From assembly GCF_003390935.1 (NCBI RefSeq), contig NZ_QNQZ01000008.1, forward strand, positions 124,001 to 188,000: a stretch of 64,000 bases of DNA, given 5' to 3'. This document shows, in pieces, positions 46,324 to 54,221 of the stretch. The number at the start of each line of letters is the position of its first letter. Position 1 is the first letter of the stretch. Source of the DNA: Lewinella sp. IMCC34191 (GTDB lineage: Bacteria; Bacteroidota; Bacteroidia; Chitinophagales; Saprospiraceae). A program made the position numbers and the translations under genes. The notes under the pieces were generated by a model. That model had not been told where the DNA came from, did not search any database, and worked only from the letters and a program-made list of their open reading frames with translations.

Positions 46324-46383
46324 CTATCGCTCGCCGACGGGGCAAGGAAGAATCGGGTGATGATGGTGTACTCCAAGAATCAT
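46324..46383 (-). CDS. hisL: Histidine leader peptide
   Basis: A 19-codon ORF reading MILGVHHHHPILPCPVGER and ending TAG. Four consecutive His codons (CAC CAT CAT CAC) occupy 46357-46368. Ribosome stalling at these codons would leave the downstream CCCGTCGG free to pair with the terminator's 3' arm and allow read-through. A ribosome reaching the stop would cover it and permit termination. The ATG begins one base after the tRNA-Phe 3' end, so tRNA processing would leave a nearly leaderless mRNA. Too short for gene callers. The call rests on His clustering, position and the terminator. Confidence 0.85.
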   Translation of the reverse strand: MILGVHHHHPILPCPVGER

Positions 46384-46384
46384 G

Positions 46385-46457
46385 TGGTGTGGGGCGGAAT
46401 CGAACCGCCGACACATGGATTTTCAGTCCATTGCTCTACCAACTGAGCTACCGCACC
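46385..46457 (-). tRNA. tRNA-Phe (anticodon GAA)
   Basis: 73 nt without encoded CCA. Acceptor GGTGCGG/CCACACC, D-arm GCTCAGTTGGTAGAGC, anticodon arm ATGGA-CTGAAAA-TCCAT with GAA, variable GTGTC and T-arm GGCGG-TTCGATT-CCGCC. Position 5-68 of the acceptor is a C-A mismatch; all other stem pairs are canonical. The his leader ORF starts one nucleotide beyond the discriminator A, so tRNA and his operon are very likely cotranscribed. A terminator between them is not present. Confidence 0.95.
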
Positions 46458-46559
46458 TTTTTGCCATTCCCCGGGCGTTCCCGGCTTAAGCGGATGCAAA
46501 GGTAGGCATAAGCTTGGAAATCTTGCAAGCGGATGGTAGAAAATCTTCCCCCATCCGCA

Positions 46560-47135
46560 TTAAACCGCCACGGCCCCCGCCACCGGGACCCCCGCCGCGC
46601 GGCACGCCTGCTCCAGGTGGCGCCAGTCGTGGTGGACCAGCAACCGCAGGGTATCGCCCAGCCGCAGGCGGAGGATCCACGCCAGGGGAGAGCGGATCTT
46701 CACCCGGTTCAGGTCCACCTCGCGGGCCCGGTCGATGAAGGCCCGCAGTTGCCGCTCGTCCGCCAGAAAGCGGTCCAGAACGGACCGGTCGAGCGTTGCT
46801 CCCGCCGGGTTCATCTTTTTTAAAGTGGGTACCGGTCTGGTGCCAGGTACCGGCTTCATACTGGCCGCCATTTTGTTTCCCACCCAGCTGCTGGTGAAGC
46901 TCGCTACGGCCGGCTTGTCCCCGGCGACCTCCAGTGCGGCGTGGATTCGGTCGTGGTAGGGGGCGTTCAGGCGATTGAGGTGTTCCAGGCATTCCAGCGC
47001 GTTCCAGTTTCCGGCGGCGGGCCGTTCGCGCAATCGATCGGTTGAAAGTTGGGCCAGGGTACGGGCCAGCAGCAGGTTTTCTTCGACCCGCGCGGCGAGG
47101 CGGTCCAGGAGTTCGGGGGCTGATCTTGCTTTCAT
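46560..47135 (-). CDS. DinB-family (four-helix metal-binding) protein
   Basis: 191 residues from ATG 47135; the frame continues to 47168 but a promoter box lies between. DinB_2-type features: a helical bundle with NWNALECLEHLNRL (first His ligand) and HHDWRHLEQA (last His ligands). Such proteins bind a divalent metal and include thiol transferases as well as many of unknown role. The central insertion (SSWVGNKMAASMKPVPGTRP) is typical of Bacteroidota members. TAATTTTG precedes the ATG by 5 nt, pointing to a leaderless transcript separate from crp. Confidence 0.82.
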   Translation of the reverse strand: MKARSAPELLDRLAARVEENLLLARTLAQLSTDRLRERPAAGNWNALECLEHLNRLNAPYHDRIHAALEVAGDKPAVASFTSSWVGNKMAASMKPVPGTRPVPTLKKMNPAGATLDRSVLDRFLADERQLRAFIDRAREVDLNRVKIRSPLAWILRLRLGDTLRLLVHHDWRHLEQACRAAGVPVAGAVAV

Positions 47136-47140
47136 GTTGA

Positions 47141-47148
47141 CAAAATTA
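47141..47148 (-). promoter_or_regulatory. -7 box TAATTTTG, leaderless configuration
   Basis: Perfect TAnnTTTG on the minus strand, 5 nt (TCAAC) before the DinB-family ATG at 47135. Confidence 0.6.
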
Positions 47149-47187
47149 GGCGGTACGCGTCGCCCCAATCTTGATCGAACGCAAGAT

Positions 47188-47730
47188 TTAGCCCGCGTCC
47201 TTTTTGATGCGCGATAGGGTTTCCGGCGTCATCCGCAGGTAGTTGGCGATGTATTTGGCCGGTACCTCCTGGAAGAGCCGCGGACTGCGGGCCAGCACCC
47301 GCCGGTACCGATCCTCCGGACTTGGGGTGAGCAGGTCGATCTCCCGCTCCAGCAGGCCCTGGATCAGCCACTCCATCGATTGTTCCCACGCCCGTCGTCG
47401 CTCCGGGTCGGCCTGCATGAAGGCCCGGTAGTCGCTGTAGTTGGCGATTTCCAGTTCGCTTTTCCGCAACGCCTTGATGCCAAAGCAGGAAGCCCCCCCA
47501 CCAATATGCGTGTCGATGGCCGCCACCACATCGCCCGCGTAACCGAAGCGCATACACTGCTCCTCCCCGTCGATGATCGCGGTGGCCACCAGGGTGCCGC
47601 TTAGCACGAAGTAGATATCGCGGTCGCGGTGGCCGTGCAGCATCAGATATTCGCCGCGTTTCAGCGTCAGCCGGCGGTTCCACAGGCCGGCTTCGTCAAG
47701 CAATTGGTATAGGGGCGTAAAGGATGCCAT
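47188..47730 (-). CDS. Crp/Fnr-family transcriptional regulator
   Basis: 180 residues. An N-terminal cyclic-nucleotide-binding-type jelly roll (LTLKRGEYLMLHGHRDRDIYFVLSGTLVAT ... GYAGDVVAAIDTHIGG) is followed by a helical dimerisation region and a C-terminal helix-turn-helix (VPAKYIANYLRMTPETLSRIKKD). The canonical cAMP-phosphate Arg/Ser pair is not apparent, so the ligand, if any, is unknown. It starts 3 bp after the ThuA-like gene stop on the same strand and is probably its operon partner. Bacteroidota have many such regulators. Confidence 0.88.
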   Translation of the reverse strand: MASFTPLYQLLDEAGLWNRRLTLKRGEYLMLHGHRDRDIYFVLSGTLVATAIIDGEEQCMRFGYAGDVVAAIDTHIGGGASCFGIKALRKSELEIANYSDYRAFMQADPERRRAWEQSMEWLIQGLLEREIDLLTPSPEDRYRRVLARSPRLFQEVPAKYIANYLRMTPETLSRIKKDAG

Positions 47731-47733
47731 CGG

Positions 47734-48723
47734 CTACCGGCTCTCGGGGCGTAGCCCGATCTTGTATTTATCGCCGAAGCCGGAGTTGTTCGGATCGTAC
47801 GGGCCGGCGAAGTCCGCATCGACCCCGTCCGCCGGTATGGAGTCCTCCCGACCCAGGGCCCAGTAAATTCCGTTCAGCGCCAGTTTCCGCATGCTTGCCT
47901 CTTTAAAGTCGAAGGGGTGACCGAGGGTGGTGAAGAATACCCGGGCCGGGTCGCCGCTTTTGCCGGTGTAGGTCTTGGTCCAGGCAACGGGATTATCGAG
48001 GGGGTATTCGTCCAGCCGCCCGGCCTCCTCGTGATTGGATCGCAGGCTGTGGCCCATCAGGAGGGGCTTGCTGTCGCCGGCTAGCTGCCAGTCGCCGCCG
48101 TCCACGTGGTAGAGCCAGGAGTAGGCTTCGAAGGGTTTGACGCCATTGAGAATAGGGCTATTCGCTCGGTCTTGGACCAGGCTCACCTCCGTCAGTCGCC
48201 CGTGGCCGTCCTCGAAGTGGCCGTGGTGGGTGATCCACTGCTGGCCGAATACCTCCGTAGGCCATTCGTCGTTCAGGTGCATCAACGCGCTGTCCTGCTG
48301 CTCGGTATAGCGGAAGGCATGGGTGGCCGTCCGGAAGCCCACCATCGGACGGCCGCTCTCCGCGTAGTCGGTGATCTTCGCGGCCATCTCCGCCGGCGGC
48401 TGGCGGAAGCGGGTGAACACCACCATCAGGTCGGCATCCGCCAGTTCGTCGAGGCGGCTGATGTGGTAGACGTTGTTCGGATCGATGACCCCGCTGCTAT
48501 CCAGGCTGTACCCGACCACCGTTTCGGCGTCGAGTTCGCGCTCCAGGATGGCCGCCAGCATCGGCATCGATTCCTCGGAGCGGTACTCCTCGTCGCCCGT
48601 GACGAACACGATCTTGGGCCGGTCCGCGGGCGCTTCCTCCGTCACGGCGGATTCTTTTTGCGGCGGAGCGCAGGTAGAAAGCAGCACCAACAACAGGAAA
48701 GCCGGAAAGAACAATTGATTCAT
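47734..48723 (-). CDS. ThuA-like domain lipoprotein
   Basis: 329 residues with a lipoprotein signal ending LLLVLLSTC. The domain is ThuA (class I glutamine-amidotransferase-like fold): PKIVFVTGDEEYRSEESMPMLAAIL, ADLMVVFTRFRQPP, GRPMVGFRTATHAF and the C-terminal KTYTGKSGDPARVFFTTLGHPFDF. Related proteins act in sugar metabolism. Its partner at 48733 is a dehydrogenase/cytochrome protein, a pairing common in Bacteroidota and Planctomycetes for polysaccharide or sugar oxidation. The lipobox codons STCAPPQK coincide with copy C of the CCTGCGCTCCGCCGC element (48655-48676). Confidence 0.88.
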   Translation of the reverse strand: MNQLFFPAFLLLVLLSTCAPPQKESAVTEEAPADRPKIVFVTGDEEYRSEESMPMLAAILERELDAETVVGYSLDSSGVIDPNNVYHISRLDELADADLMVVFTRFRQPPAEMAAKITDYAESGRPMVGFRTATHAFRYTEQQDSALMHLNDEWPTEVFGQQWITHHGHFEDGHGRLTEVSLVQDRANSPILNGVKPFEAYSWLYHVDGGDWQLAGDSKPLLMGHSLRSNHEEAGRLDEYPLDNPVAWTKTYTGKSGDPARVFFTTLGHPFDFKEASMRKLALNGIYWALGREDSIPADGVDADFAGPYDPNNSGFGDKYKIGLRPESR

Positions 48724-48732
48724 AGTTATGCC

Positions 48733-51700
48733 TTACTTCTTCACTTTTTCCGGAAAGGGGTGCTCCTCCAGCAATTCGCCGGCCCGGTACATTTGGTCGC
48801 GGCCGGCGGTAACGGCGCGCACCTGGTCTACTTCCTCCGGCGTCACCATGCTTGCCTCGTTGCCGAAGGCGCTCCGCACGTAGGTCAGCACCGCGGCCAT
48901 TTCCTCGTTGGTCATCAGGCCGCCGTAGGCCGTCATCGGTACCTGGCCGTTGTACCGCTTGCCGTTCACCTCCAGCGGACCGTACAGCCCGTGCATCACC
49001 AGTTTGATGAGGCGTTCCTTGTCGCCGGTCACCCAGGGCGATCCCGCGAGGGGCGGATAACCGGTGGCATCGAGCCCGCGGCCGTCCTGCTGGTGGCAGG
49101 TTTCACAGTAGGATTCCCGGGCGAAGATCTCTTCGCCCAGTGCGTAGGCCTTCGCCAAAGGCCCCTCGGGTTCATTTGACACCGCGGCAGCGGGCGGTAC
49201 GTAGGCCTGTCCGTTCATCTGGGCGCGGGCGTTGAGCAATACTTCCCGGTCAAAGGATGCCAGCTCGCCCGCTTCGGCGGCGGCCAGCACCATCTCACCC
49301 TGGTCGGGAGGCAGCCAGCTCGCCGCTACGATCGCTTCCATGCGTACGCGGGGGTGGGCGTCACCGGCAAAAGCGGTTAGCCGGTCAGCGGCATCTTCCA
49401 GTTGGTAACCCAGGTAGCGGACCACGCGCGCGGCCGCGGCCCGGAGGCGATAGTCCTCCGCCTGGCTCGCTGCGTCCAGTATGGATTGGTCGATTCGGTT
49501 GGCTCCCCAGGTCACGAAGAGGGCTTCCCGTAAAAGATGCTCGTACTGATCGGCCTGCTCATTTTGGTCAGCTATCCACCTGCGCACCGCCGCCATTACT
49601 TCTTCGGTATCGCGGTTACGGAGTACGCGCCGGCTGCGGTAGCGGGTCCGGTATTCGGGGAGCTCCAGGTTGTCCAGCAGTTGCTCGATGGACGCGTCGG
49701 CTACCGGGACCGCTTCGACCAATGGTCGCTCGGGATAGGTGATGCGGTAGATGCGGCCGTGGACGTGGTCGCGCAGGGGGTCGCGGGCGTTGTGCTGCAT
49801 GTGCCCCACGAGGACGTTGTGCCAATCTACCAGGTAGAGGCTGCCGTCGGGCGCGAATTCCATATCGACAGGCCGGAAGTTCGGGTCGGTGCTGGTCACC
49901 AGGTCCTGCCGCCAGCGGGTGTCGAAGCCGGTGCCCTTGTCGAACAGCCGGTGCTGTTTGGTGCCGAGAAAGCCGATGGTGTTGTTGATGAGCAGGTCGC
50001 CCTGCATCTCGTCGGGGAAGTGGCGGCTGCTCACGATCTCCAGGCCGGAGGTGGGGCGGACGCGGTGGGCCTCCTCGATCAGGTCGTCGGCCATAGGGGC
50101 CTGCACGCCGTAGACCGGCTGTATGGTGGAGGGCAGCATCCAGCGTACCTGGGTGCCGCTGGTGTGGGCGAAAATGGGCTGCCCCCAGGCGTCGAAGATG
50201 ATGCCCCAGGGGTTCGGGATCGGGATCTGGGCGGTGCGCTCCAGCCGGCCGCGGACGGGATTGTAACGGTAGAAGCCGCCGTTGGTGCCCCGCACCGGGC
50301 CGTAGGGCGTCTCGACGTTGGTGTGCAGGAAGATGCCCTCGCCCATGTAGATGCCGCCGCCGGGGTCGGCCTCGTAGGCGCTGATGTTGTGGTGGGTATC
50401 GTGGTCGTCGAAGCCGCTCAGGACGATCTCCCGGCGGTCGGCGCGATCGTCGCCGTCGGTATCCTGCAGGAACATGAGGTTCGTCCCCTGGGAAACGTAC
50501 ACGCCGCCGTTGGCGAATTCGAAACCAACGGGCAGGTGGAGACTGTCGGCCCATACCTTCAATTCGTCGGCCTTGCCGTCCCCGTCCGTATCCTCCAGGA
50601 TGATGAGTTTGTCATTAGGAAGTTCGTCGCCGGGTTTATAGTGGGGGTAGCTGGGCATGAGGCTGACCCACAGCCGGCCGCGGTCGTCCCAGTTCATCTG
50701 GCAGGGGTTGGCCAGTTCGGGGAACTCTCGCTCGGAGGCGAACAGCTCGATCTCGAAGCCGGGGGCGGTGGTGAAGGTGGCCAGGGCTTCCTCGCCGTAG
50801 AGGTATTCGACGGAGTCCGCCGGCTCCACGGCGTAGTTGGTCTGCACCGCGGGCAGGGTACGAGTACGGGCGTCTGCGGCGGTAAGGTCGTAGGCGTTAC
50901 CGCGCAGATGGGCGAAGATGGTTGTATCCCGGTTAGCGGTCATTTGCCGCACCTTCTCCTTTTCGTAGGGGTAGTTGTCCGGTCCGTAGGGGTCGTAGCG
51001 CCGGCCGTAGGCGTGGACGCCGTTGGGCATTTTGAAGTCGAGGAGCCAGAAGCGGTTTTTCTCGTTGACGCGGGCTAGTAGTTCGGGGTCGTCCGATGGC
51101 TGCGTCGTGCCGAACAGCTTTTCGGCCAGGTGATCGGCGAGCCGGCGGTAGCCCACGTCGGTGAGGGAAATGCCGTCCGAGGTCAGGCGGTCGCCGGAGG
51201 CCATCCAGTCGAGCGAGGGCGCGTACAGGTCGACGAAGGGAACGCCATTGTCCTCGGCGATGTCGGCCATGATGCCGGCGTAGCGTTCCAGCCGCTCGTT
51301 TTCTTGCCGGCCGTCGGGCAGTCCGAATGCGGAGGCGTCCTCGTAGGCCGGCGGGCCGACCAGGACCAGGCGGGGAGGGCTCTCTTCGTTGTACAGCTGC
51401 CGCTGGGAGTGACGCAGAAAGCTGTCCAGTTCCAGCGCGAAGTTGGTTTCTCCGGCGCGGCCCGCGTAGCTTTCGTTGAGGCCGAAGAAGGTGATCACCA
51501 CGTCGGCGTCGAGGGTGTCTAGCCACTCGTCCTCGGTGGGAAAGAAGCCCTGGCTGCCCGTCGGGCGATTGACGTCGGGGTTGAACGCCTCGGCGCCGGG
51601 GAAGGCCCAGGGCTCGGCGCGGCTGGCGTGGGGGCGGAAGCCGGGGGTGTTCCCCGGGTCGCACATATTCCGGACCGTGAGGTTGGCGTCGGGGTATTGC

Positions 51701-51867
51701 TGGTACATGGCCGACTCGAAGTGCCCGAAGTAGGCCATGCGGCTGCAGAGGTTGTTGCCGATGAGGACGACTCTGTCGCCGGGTTGGAGCGGGAGTAATC
51801 CCTCCCTTTCTTCCGCGGAACACGAGAGGAGCAGGAGGAGTCCGAGGAGGGCAGGGTAGTAGCGCAC
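48733..51867 (-). CDS. Multidomain SGNH / PVC-type dehydrogenase / HEAT / cytochrome c lipoprotein
   Basis: 1044 residues, GTG start, lipobox LLLLSC. Residues about 30-250 are an SGNH-hydrolase-like domain: VVLIGNNLCSRM replaces the usual GDS block, with GLNESY and the C-terminal DGISLTDVGYRRLA. Residues about 350-760 are the PQQ-like membrane-bound dehydrogenase beta-propeller (APGFEIELFASEREFPELANPCQMNWDDRGRLWVS; the phrase spans 370-405). HEAT-like repeats follow (RVRMEAIVAASWLP). A heme c motif CETCHQQDGRG ends the protein with axial Met candidates (VPMTAYGG). Predicted periplasmic sugar or alcohol oxidation with electron transfer. Operon with ThuA and Crp. Confidence 0.87.
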   Translation of the reverse strand: MRYYPALLGLLLLLSCSAEEREGLLPLQPGDRVVLIGNNLCSRMAYFGHFESAMYQQYPDANLTVRNMCDPGNTPGFRPHASRAEPWAFPGAEAFNPDVNRPTGSQGFFPTEDEWLDTLDADVVITFFGLNESYAGRAGETNFALELDSFLRHSQRQLYNEESPPRLVLVGPPAYEDASAFGLPDGRQENERLERYAGIMADIAEDNGVPFVDLYAPSLDWMASGDRLTSDGISLTDVGYRRLADHLAEKLFGTTQPSDDPELLARVNEKNRFWLLDFKMPNGVHAYGRRYDPYGPDNYPYEKEKVRQMTANRDTTIFAHLRGNAYDLTAADARTRTLPAVQTNYAVEPADSVEYLYGEEALATFTTAPGFEIELFASEREFPELANPCQMNWDDRGRLWVSLMPSYPHYKPGDELPNDKLIILEDTDGDGKADELKVWADSLHLPVGFEFANGGVYVSQGTNLMFLQDTDGDDRADRREIVLSGFDDHDTHHNISAYEADPGGGIYMGEGIFLHTNVETPYGPVRGTNGGFYRYNPVRGRLERTAQIPIPNPWGIIFDAWGQPIFAHTSGTQVRWMLPSTIQPVYGVQAPMADDLIEEAHRVRPTSGLEIVSSRHFPDEMQGDLLINNTIGFLGTKQHRLFDKGTGFDTRWRQDLVTSTDPNFRPVDMEFAPDGSLYLVDWHNVLVGHMQHNARDPLRDHVHGRIYRITYPERPLVEAVPVADASIEQLLDNLELPEYRTRYRSRRVLRNRDTEEVMAAVRRWIADQNEQADQYEHLLREALFVTWGANRIDQSILDAASQAEDYRLRAAAARVVRYLGYQLEDAADRLTAFAGDAHPRVRMEAIVAASWLPPDQGEMVLAAAEAGELASFDREVLLNARAQMNGQAYVPPAAAVSNEPEGPLAKAYALGEEIFARESYCETCHQQDGRGLDATGYPPLAGSPWVTGDKERLIKLVMHGLYGPLEVNGKRYNGQVPMTAYGGLMTNEEMAAVLTYVRSAFGNEASMVTPEEVDQVRAVTAGRDQMYRAGELLEEHPFPEKVKK

Positions 51868-51901
51868 GATCGATATCTAGTCGACCGAATATACAAAGCC
51901 G

Positions 51902-52756
51902 TTAATCGTCTTCTCCTAACCGCAGTAGCTTGATGCGGCTGATCATCATATCGATCCCGAGTGTGAGCGTCTGGATGAGGTCGCTGTCTTCCCGGTAGTC
52001 GGCGTCCTCGAGGTTGTGGACGCGGCGGCCGCGGCTCATTTTTTTATAGTTTTCCCACGAATCCCCCTCGGGGTTAATGGCCACTGCTACGCCCCCGCCG
52101 CTCTCCACGACCTGGAAGGCCGACATGTCGCTGCTGCCGTCACCCACGTAGATTACCTGGGCCATGGGCACGTAGTTGTTGTTGGGGTCGTGGTCGATGT
52201 AGGTGTTCTCCAGTTCGCTGGCCTTGTCGAGGTCGAGGCCTTCCACCAGCTGCTTGATGTAGTGCACCTTATCGACGTGGCTGATGACCCGGCGCGCGCT
52301 CAGGATGCGGCCGTCGTGGTCGAACTCCAGTTCCCCGCCGTACACCCGGTCGAACTGCTCGCCGATTATGGAACTTTCAGGAATGGTCTTGAAGCCGGCA
52401 GTGAGCAGGACGAACTCCAGTCGTACGTCCTCATCCCGGTCGGCGGCGTAGTCTTTCAGGCAGTCCACGAGTTTATCCGCACCGGGAAAGAGGGGAAATT
52501 CCCGCCCGAAATCCTCCATGGACCGCCGGGTGATGGGACTGTCTTCCCGGTGGGAATATTCCCGCAGCAGGTCGGCCTTGGCCAGGGGGTACTGCCAGAT
52601 GTCCTGCTGCCGCTGCTCCAGGCGGGCGGCGAAGTCGTCGTAGGGCAGGCCGAGGTGTTTAAAGTAGGTTTCGGTGGTGCTCGGACCGAGGGTGTCGTCA
52701 AAGTCGAAGATGAGCACGATACGTTCGCGCAATATGCGGGTAGCGGAAGTGGACAT
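51902..52756 (-). CDS. HAD-superfamily phosphatase
   Basis: 284 residues. HAD motif I is IVLIFDFDDTLGPST, a helical cap of subtype I follows, motif II is FVLLTAGFK, and motifs III/IV lie in VIYVGDGSSDMSAFQVVESGGGVAVAINPEG. This is a metal-dependent phosphatase, resembling phosphoserine phosphatase-type members, but the substrate is unknown. No signal peptide. It starts 32 bp after the stop of the surface protein gene at 52789 on the same strand, so the two may be cotranscribed. Confidence 0.82.
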   Translation of the reverse strand: MSTSATRILRERIVLIFDFDDTLGPSTTETYFKHLGLPYDDFAARLEQRQQDIWQYPLAKADLLREYSHREDSPITRRSMEDFGREFPLFPGADKLVDCLKDYAADRDEDVRLEFVLLTAGFKTIPESSIIGEQFDRVYGGELEFDHDGRILSARRVISHVDKVHYIKQLVEGLDLDKASELENTYIDHDPNNNYVPMAQVIYVGDGSSDMSAFQVVESGGGVAVAINPEGDSWENYKKMSRGRRVHNLEDADYREDSDLIQTLTLGIDMMISRIKLLRLGEDD

Positions 52757-52788
52757 ATTTACTATACGCCCCTACGTGTATATCGTGT

Positions 52789-53808
52789 TCACTGGTGCAG
52801 GACGATCTGGCTGGTGACTTTACCGTCCTGGTCGGTCATCCGCAGGATGTAGTGGCCGGGGATGAGGCTGGTGTCGCCCAAGGGAAGCTCGATCCGCGCC
52901 CGTCCGGCTTCGTGGGGCTGGGGTTGCCATTTGCGGATCATCTGCCCGTTCACGTGCCACAGCTGGGCGGAAAGGGCGCCGGCCGCTTCGGCGGGAAACT
53001 GGACGTTGAGGCGATCGGTGAAGGGGTTGGGGGAGACGGTGATGACGGGAGGGGTTTTTTCCTGGACGATGACCGTATCGCGCTGGGAAAAGGCAAAAAA
53101 GGCGGTGTCGGGTTCTGAATAGTCGACGTAGCATGCGCCAACTATGATTATTTCTCCCGCCAGTATCTGATCCGACATTTCTAGTATGAACGTTTTTTGC
53201 TCCTCGAACCCGGAGTCGTCCCGGTCTATAAGGTAGACAAGCTCTTCGTACCCTGTATAACTTAGCCTTAAAACCTGACCGGCCTTCACCGTCAGCTCAA
53301 ACTTGCCATCGAGATCGGTCACCGTCCCGGTAGTGGTTCCCTGGATCAGCACCGTAACCCCGATCAGCGGCTCTCCATTTTCATCAAGTATCTGTCCGCG
53401 GAATTCCCCCTTCATTCGTGCCTCCCGTTTCGTGTCCCCGTTGATGATCTCGCTCATTGCCGCGTAGGAAGGTTCCGGCTCCGTAACCGGGGCATCATCT
53501 GCCGTTTGGGCACCCACCCCCGCGCTCAGCAGCAGCCCCGCCCCGGCCGCCGCCGCCCGCCAGCCGGTAGACGGCTTCACGTACGCGCGTACCGGCCGGT
53601 CCAGCTGGTCGCGGCGGAAACGACCGCACAAATTATTCCCGGCCACGGCCAGGTACTGGTGGATCTCCCGGTCGGTCATCCAGCTGAAGTCGGTGACCGC
53701 CTTGTCGCAGCTCGCGCAGTGGCGTCGGTTGTGGCCCACGGGTGTCATGCGGTTCCAGTCTTCGTGGCAGGGTTCGGGGATGGAGATTCGGAGGGGAGTG
53801 TAGGCCAT
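52789..53808 (-). CDS. Surface protein: Cys-rich N-domain, membrane helix, CarboxypepD-regulatory domain, sorting-like tail
   Basis: 339 residues. Residues 1-75 have PCHEDWNRMTPVGHNRRHCASCDKAVTDFSWMT (a widespread Bacteroidota motif with Cys/His pairs). A hydrophobic helix with a signal-peptidase-like end (LLLSAGVGAQ) follows at about 85-100. Then come the carboxypeptidase regulatory-like beta-sandwich (GEFRGQILDENGEPLIGVTVLIQGT, GKFELTV) and a C-terminal VSPNPFTDRLNVQFP ... LIPGHYILRM, which resembles the T9SS type A sorting domain. A cytoplasmic N-domain before an export signal is unusual. Function unknown. Confidence 0.78.
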   Translation of the reverse strand: MAYTPLRISIPEPCHEDWNRMTPVGHNRRHCASCDKAVTDFSWMTDREIHQYLAVAGNNLCGRFRRDQLDRPVRAYVKPSTGWRAAAAGAGLLLSAGVGAQTADDAPVTEPEPSYAAMSEIINGDTKREARMKGEFRGQILDENGEPLIGVTVLIQGTTTGTVTDLDGKFELTVKAGQVLRLSYTGYEELVYLIDRDDSGFEEQKTFILEMSDQILAGEIIIVGACYVDYSEPDTAFFAFSQRDTVIVQEKTPPVITVSPNPFTDRLNVQFPAEAAGALSAQLWHVNGQMIRKWQPQPHEAGRARIELPLGDTSLIPGHYILRMTDQDGKVTSQIVLHQ

Positions 53809-53960
53809 GTCGTGCGTGCTTTGTCAGGTAGATGCACCGATTGGATGGATTGCACACGGGGCATGGATTTTTTCCGTCGACTATTCGCCGAAGTTTATCG
53901 GGAAAACTTACCGGCACCTCCGTATCGACCGATGTTGTACCCGATCAAACTTCCTTCACC

Positions 53961-54221
53961 ATGGGCTTCGGCGGATCGGCCAGTGCGGCCAATGCAGCAA
54001 TCAAACGGAATGCGGCCATGCGGAAAAATCGCTCCTTCCTGGGTGCGGTGAAACGAAAATGGACGTCCAACGCCGGATTTGACAGACAGGCCCGGCCCGC
54101 CGTACAGAAGAAATTCCGGGACCAGCTGGAGCTGGAGATGGCTGCGGACCGCCGCTGGCAAATCGTTACGTGGGGGCTTATTTTGATCGGACTGTATACC
54201 ACCATCGTGTACTTCCTTTGA
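53961..54221 (+). CDS. Small membrane protein with C-terminal anchor
   Basis: 86 residues from ATG 53961. The N-terminal 60 residues are basic (RNAAMRKNRSFLGAVKRKWTSNAGF). The final 25 form a membrane helix (WQIVTWGLILIGLYTTIVYFL). Its stop overlaps the ATG of the glycosyltransferase by one base (TGATG), so it probably serves with it. A second small protein of similar design (55836) follows the glycosyltransferase. No family was recognised. Confidence 0.65.
   Translation: MGFGGSASAANAAIKRNAAMRKNRSFLGAVKRKWTSNAGFDRQARPAVQKKFRDQLELEMAADRRWQIVTWGLILIGLYTTIVYFL

Noticed and set aside
46260-46383. T-box or metabolite riboswitch before hisG
   Set aside because: No T-box sequence or specifier arrangement was seen; a His-codon leader plus terminator accounts for the region.
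46175-46414. 79-codon minus-strand ORF over the his leader region
   Set aside because: It starts inside tRNA-Phe and runs in a different frame through the terminator; the 19-codon His leader explains the region better.
49537-51078. 513-codon plus-strand ORF
   Set aside because: Antisense to the dehydrogenase/cytochrome gene; low-complexity Val/Gly-rich translation typical of GC-rich shadows.
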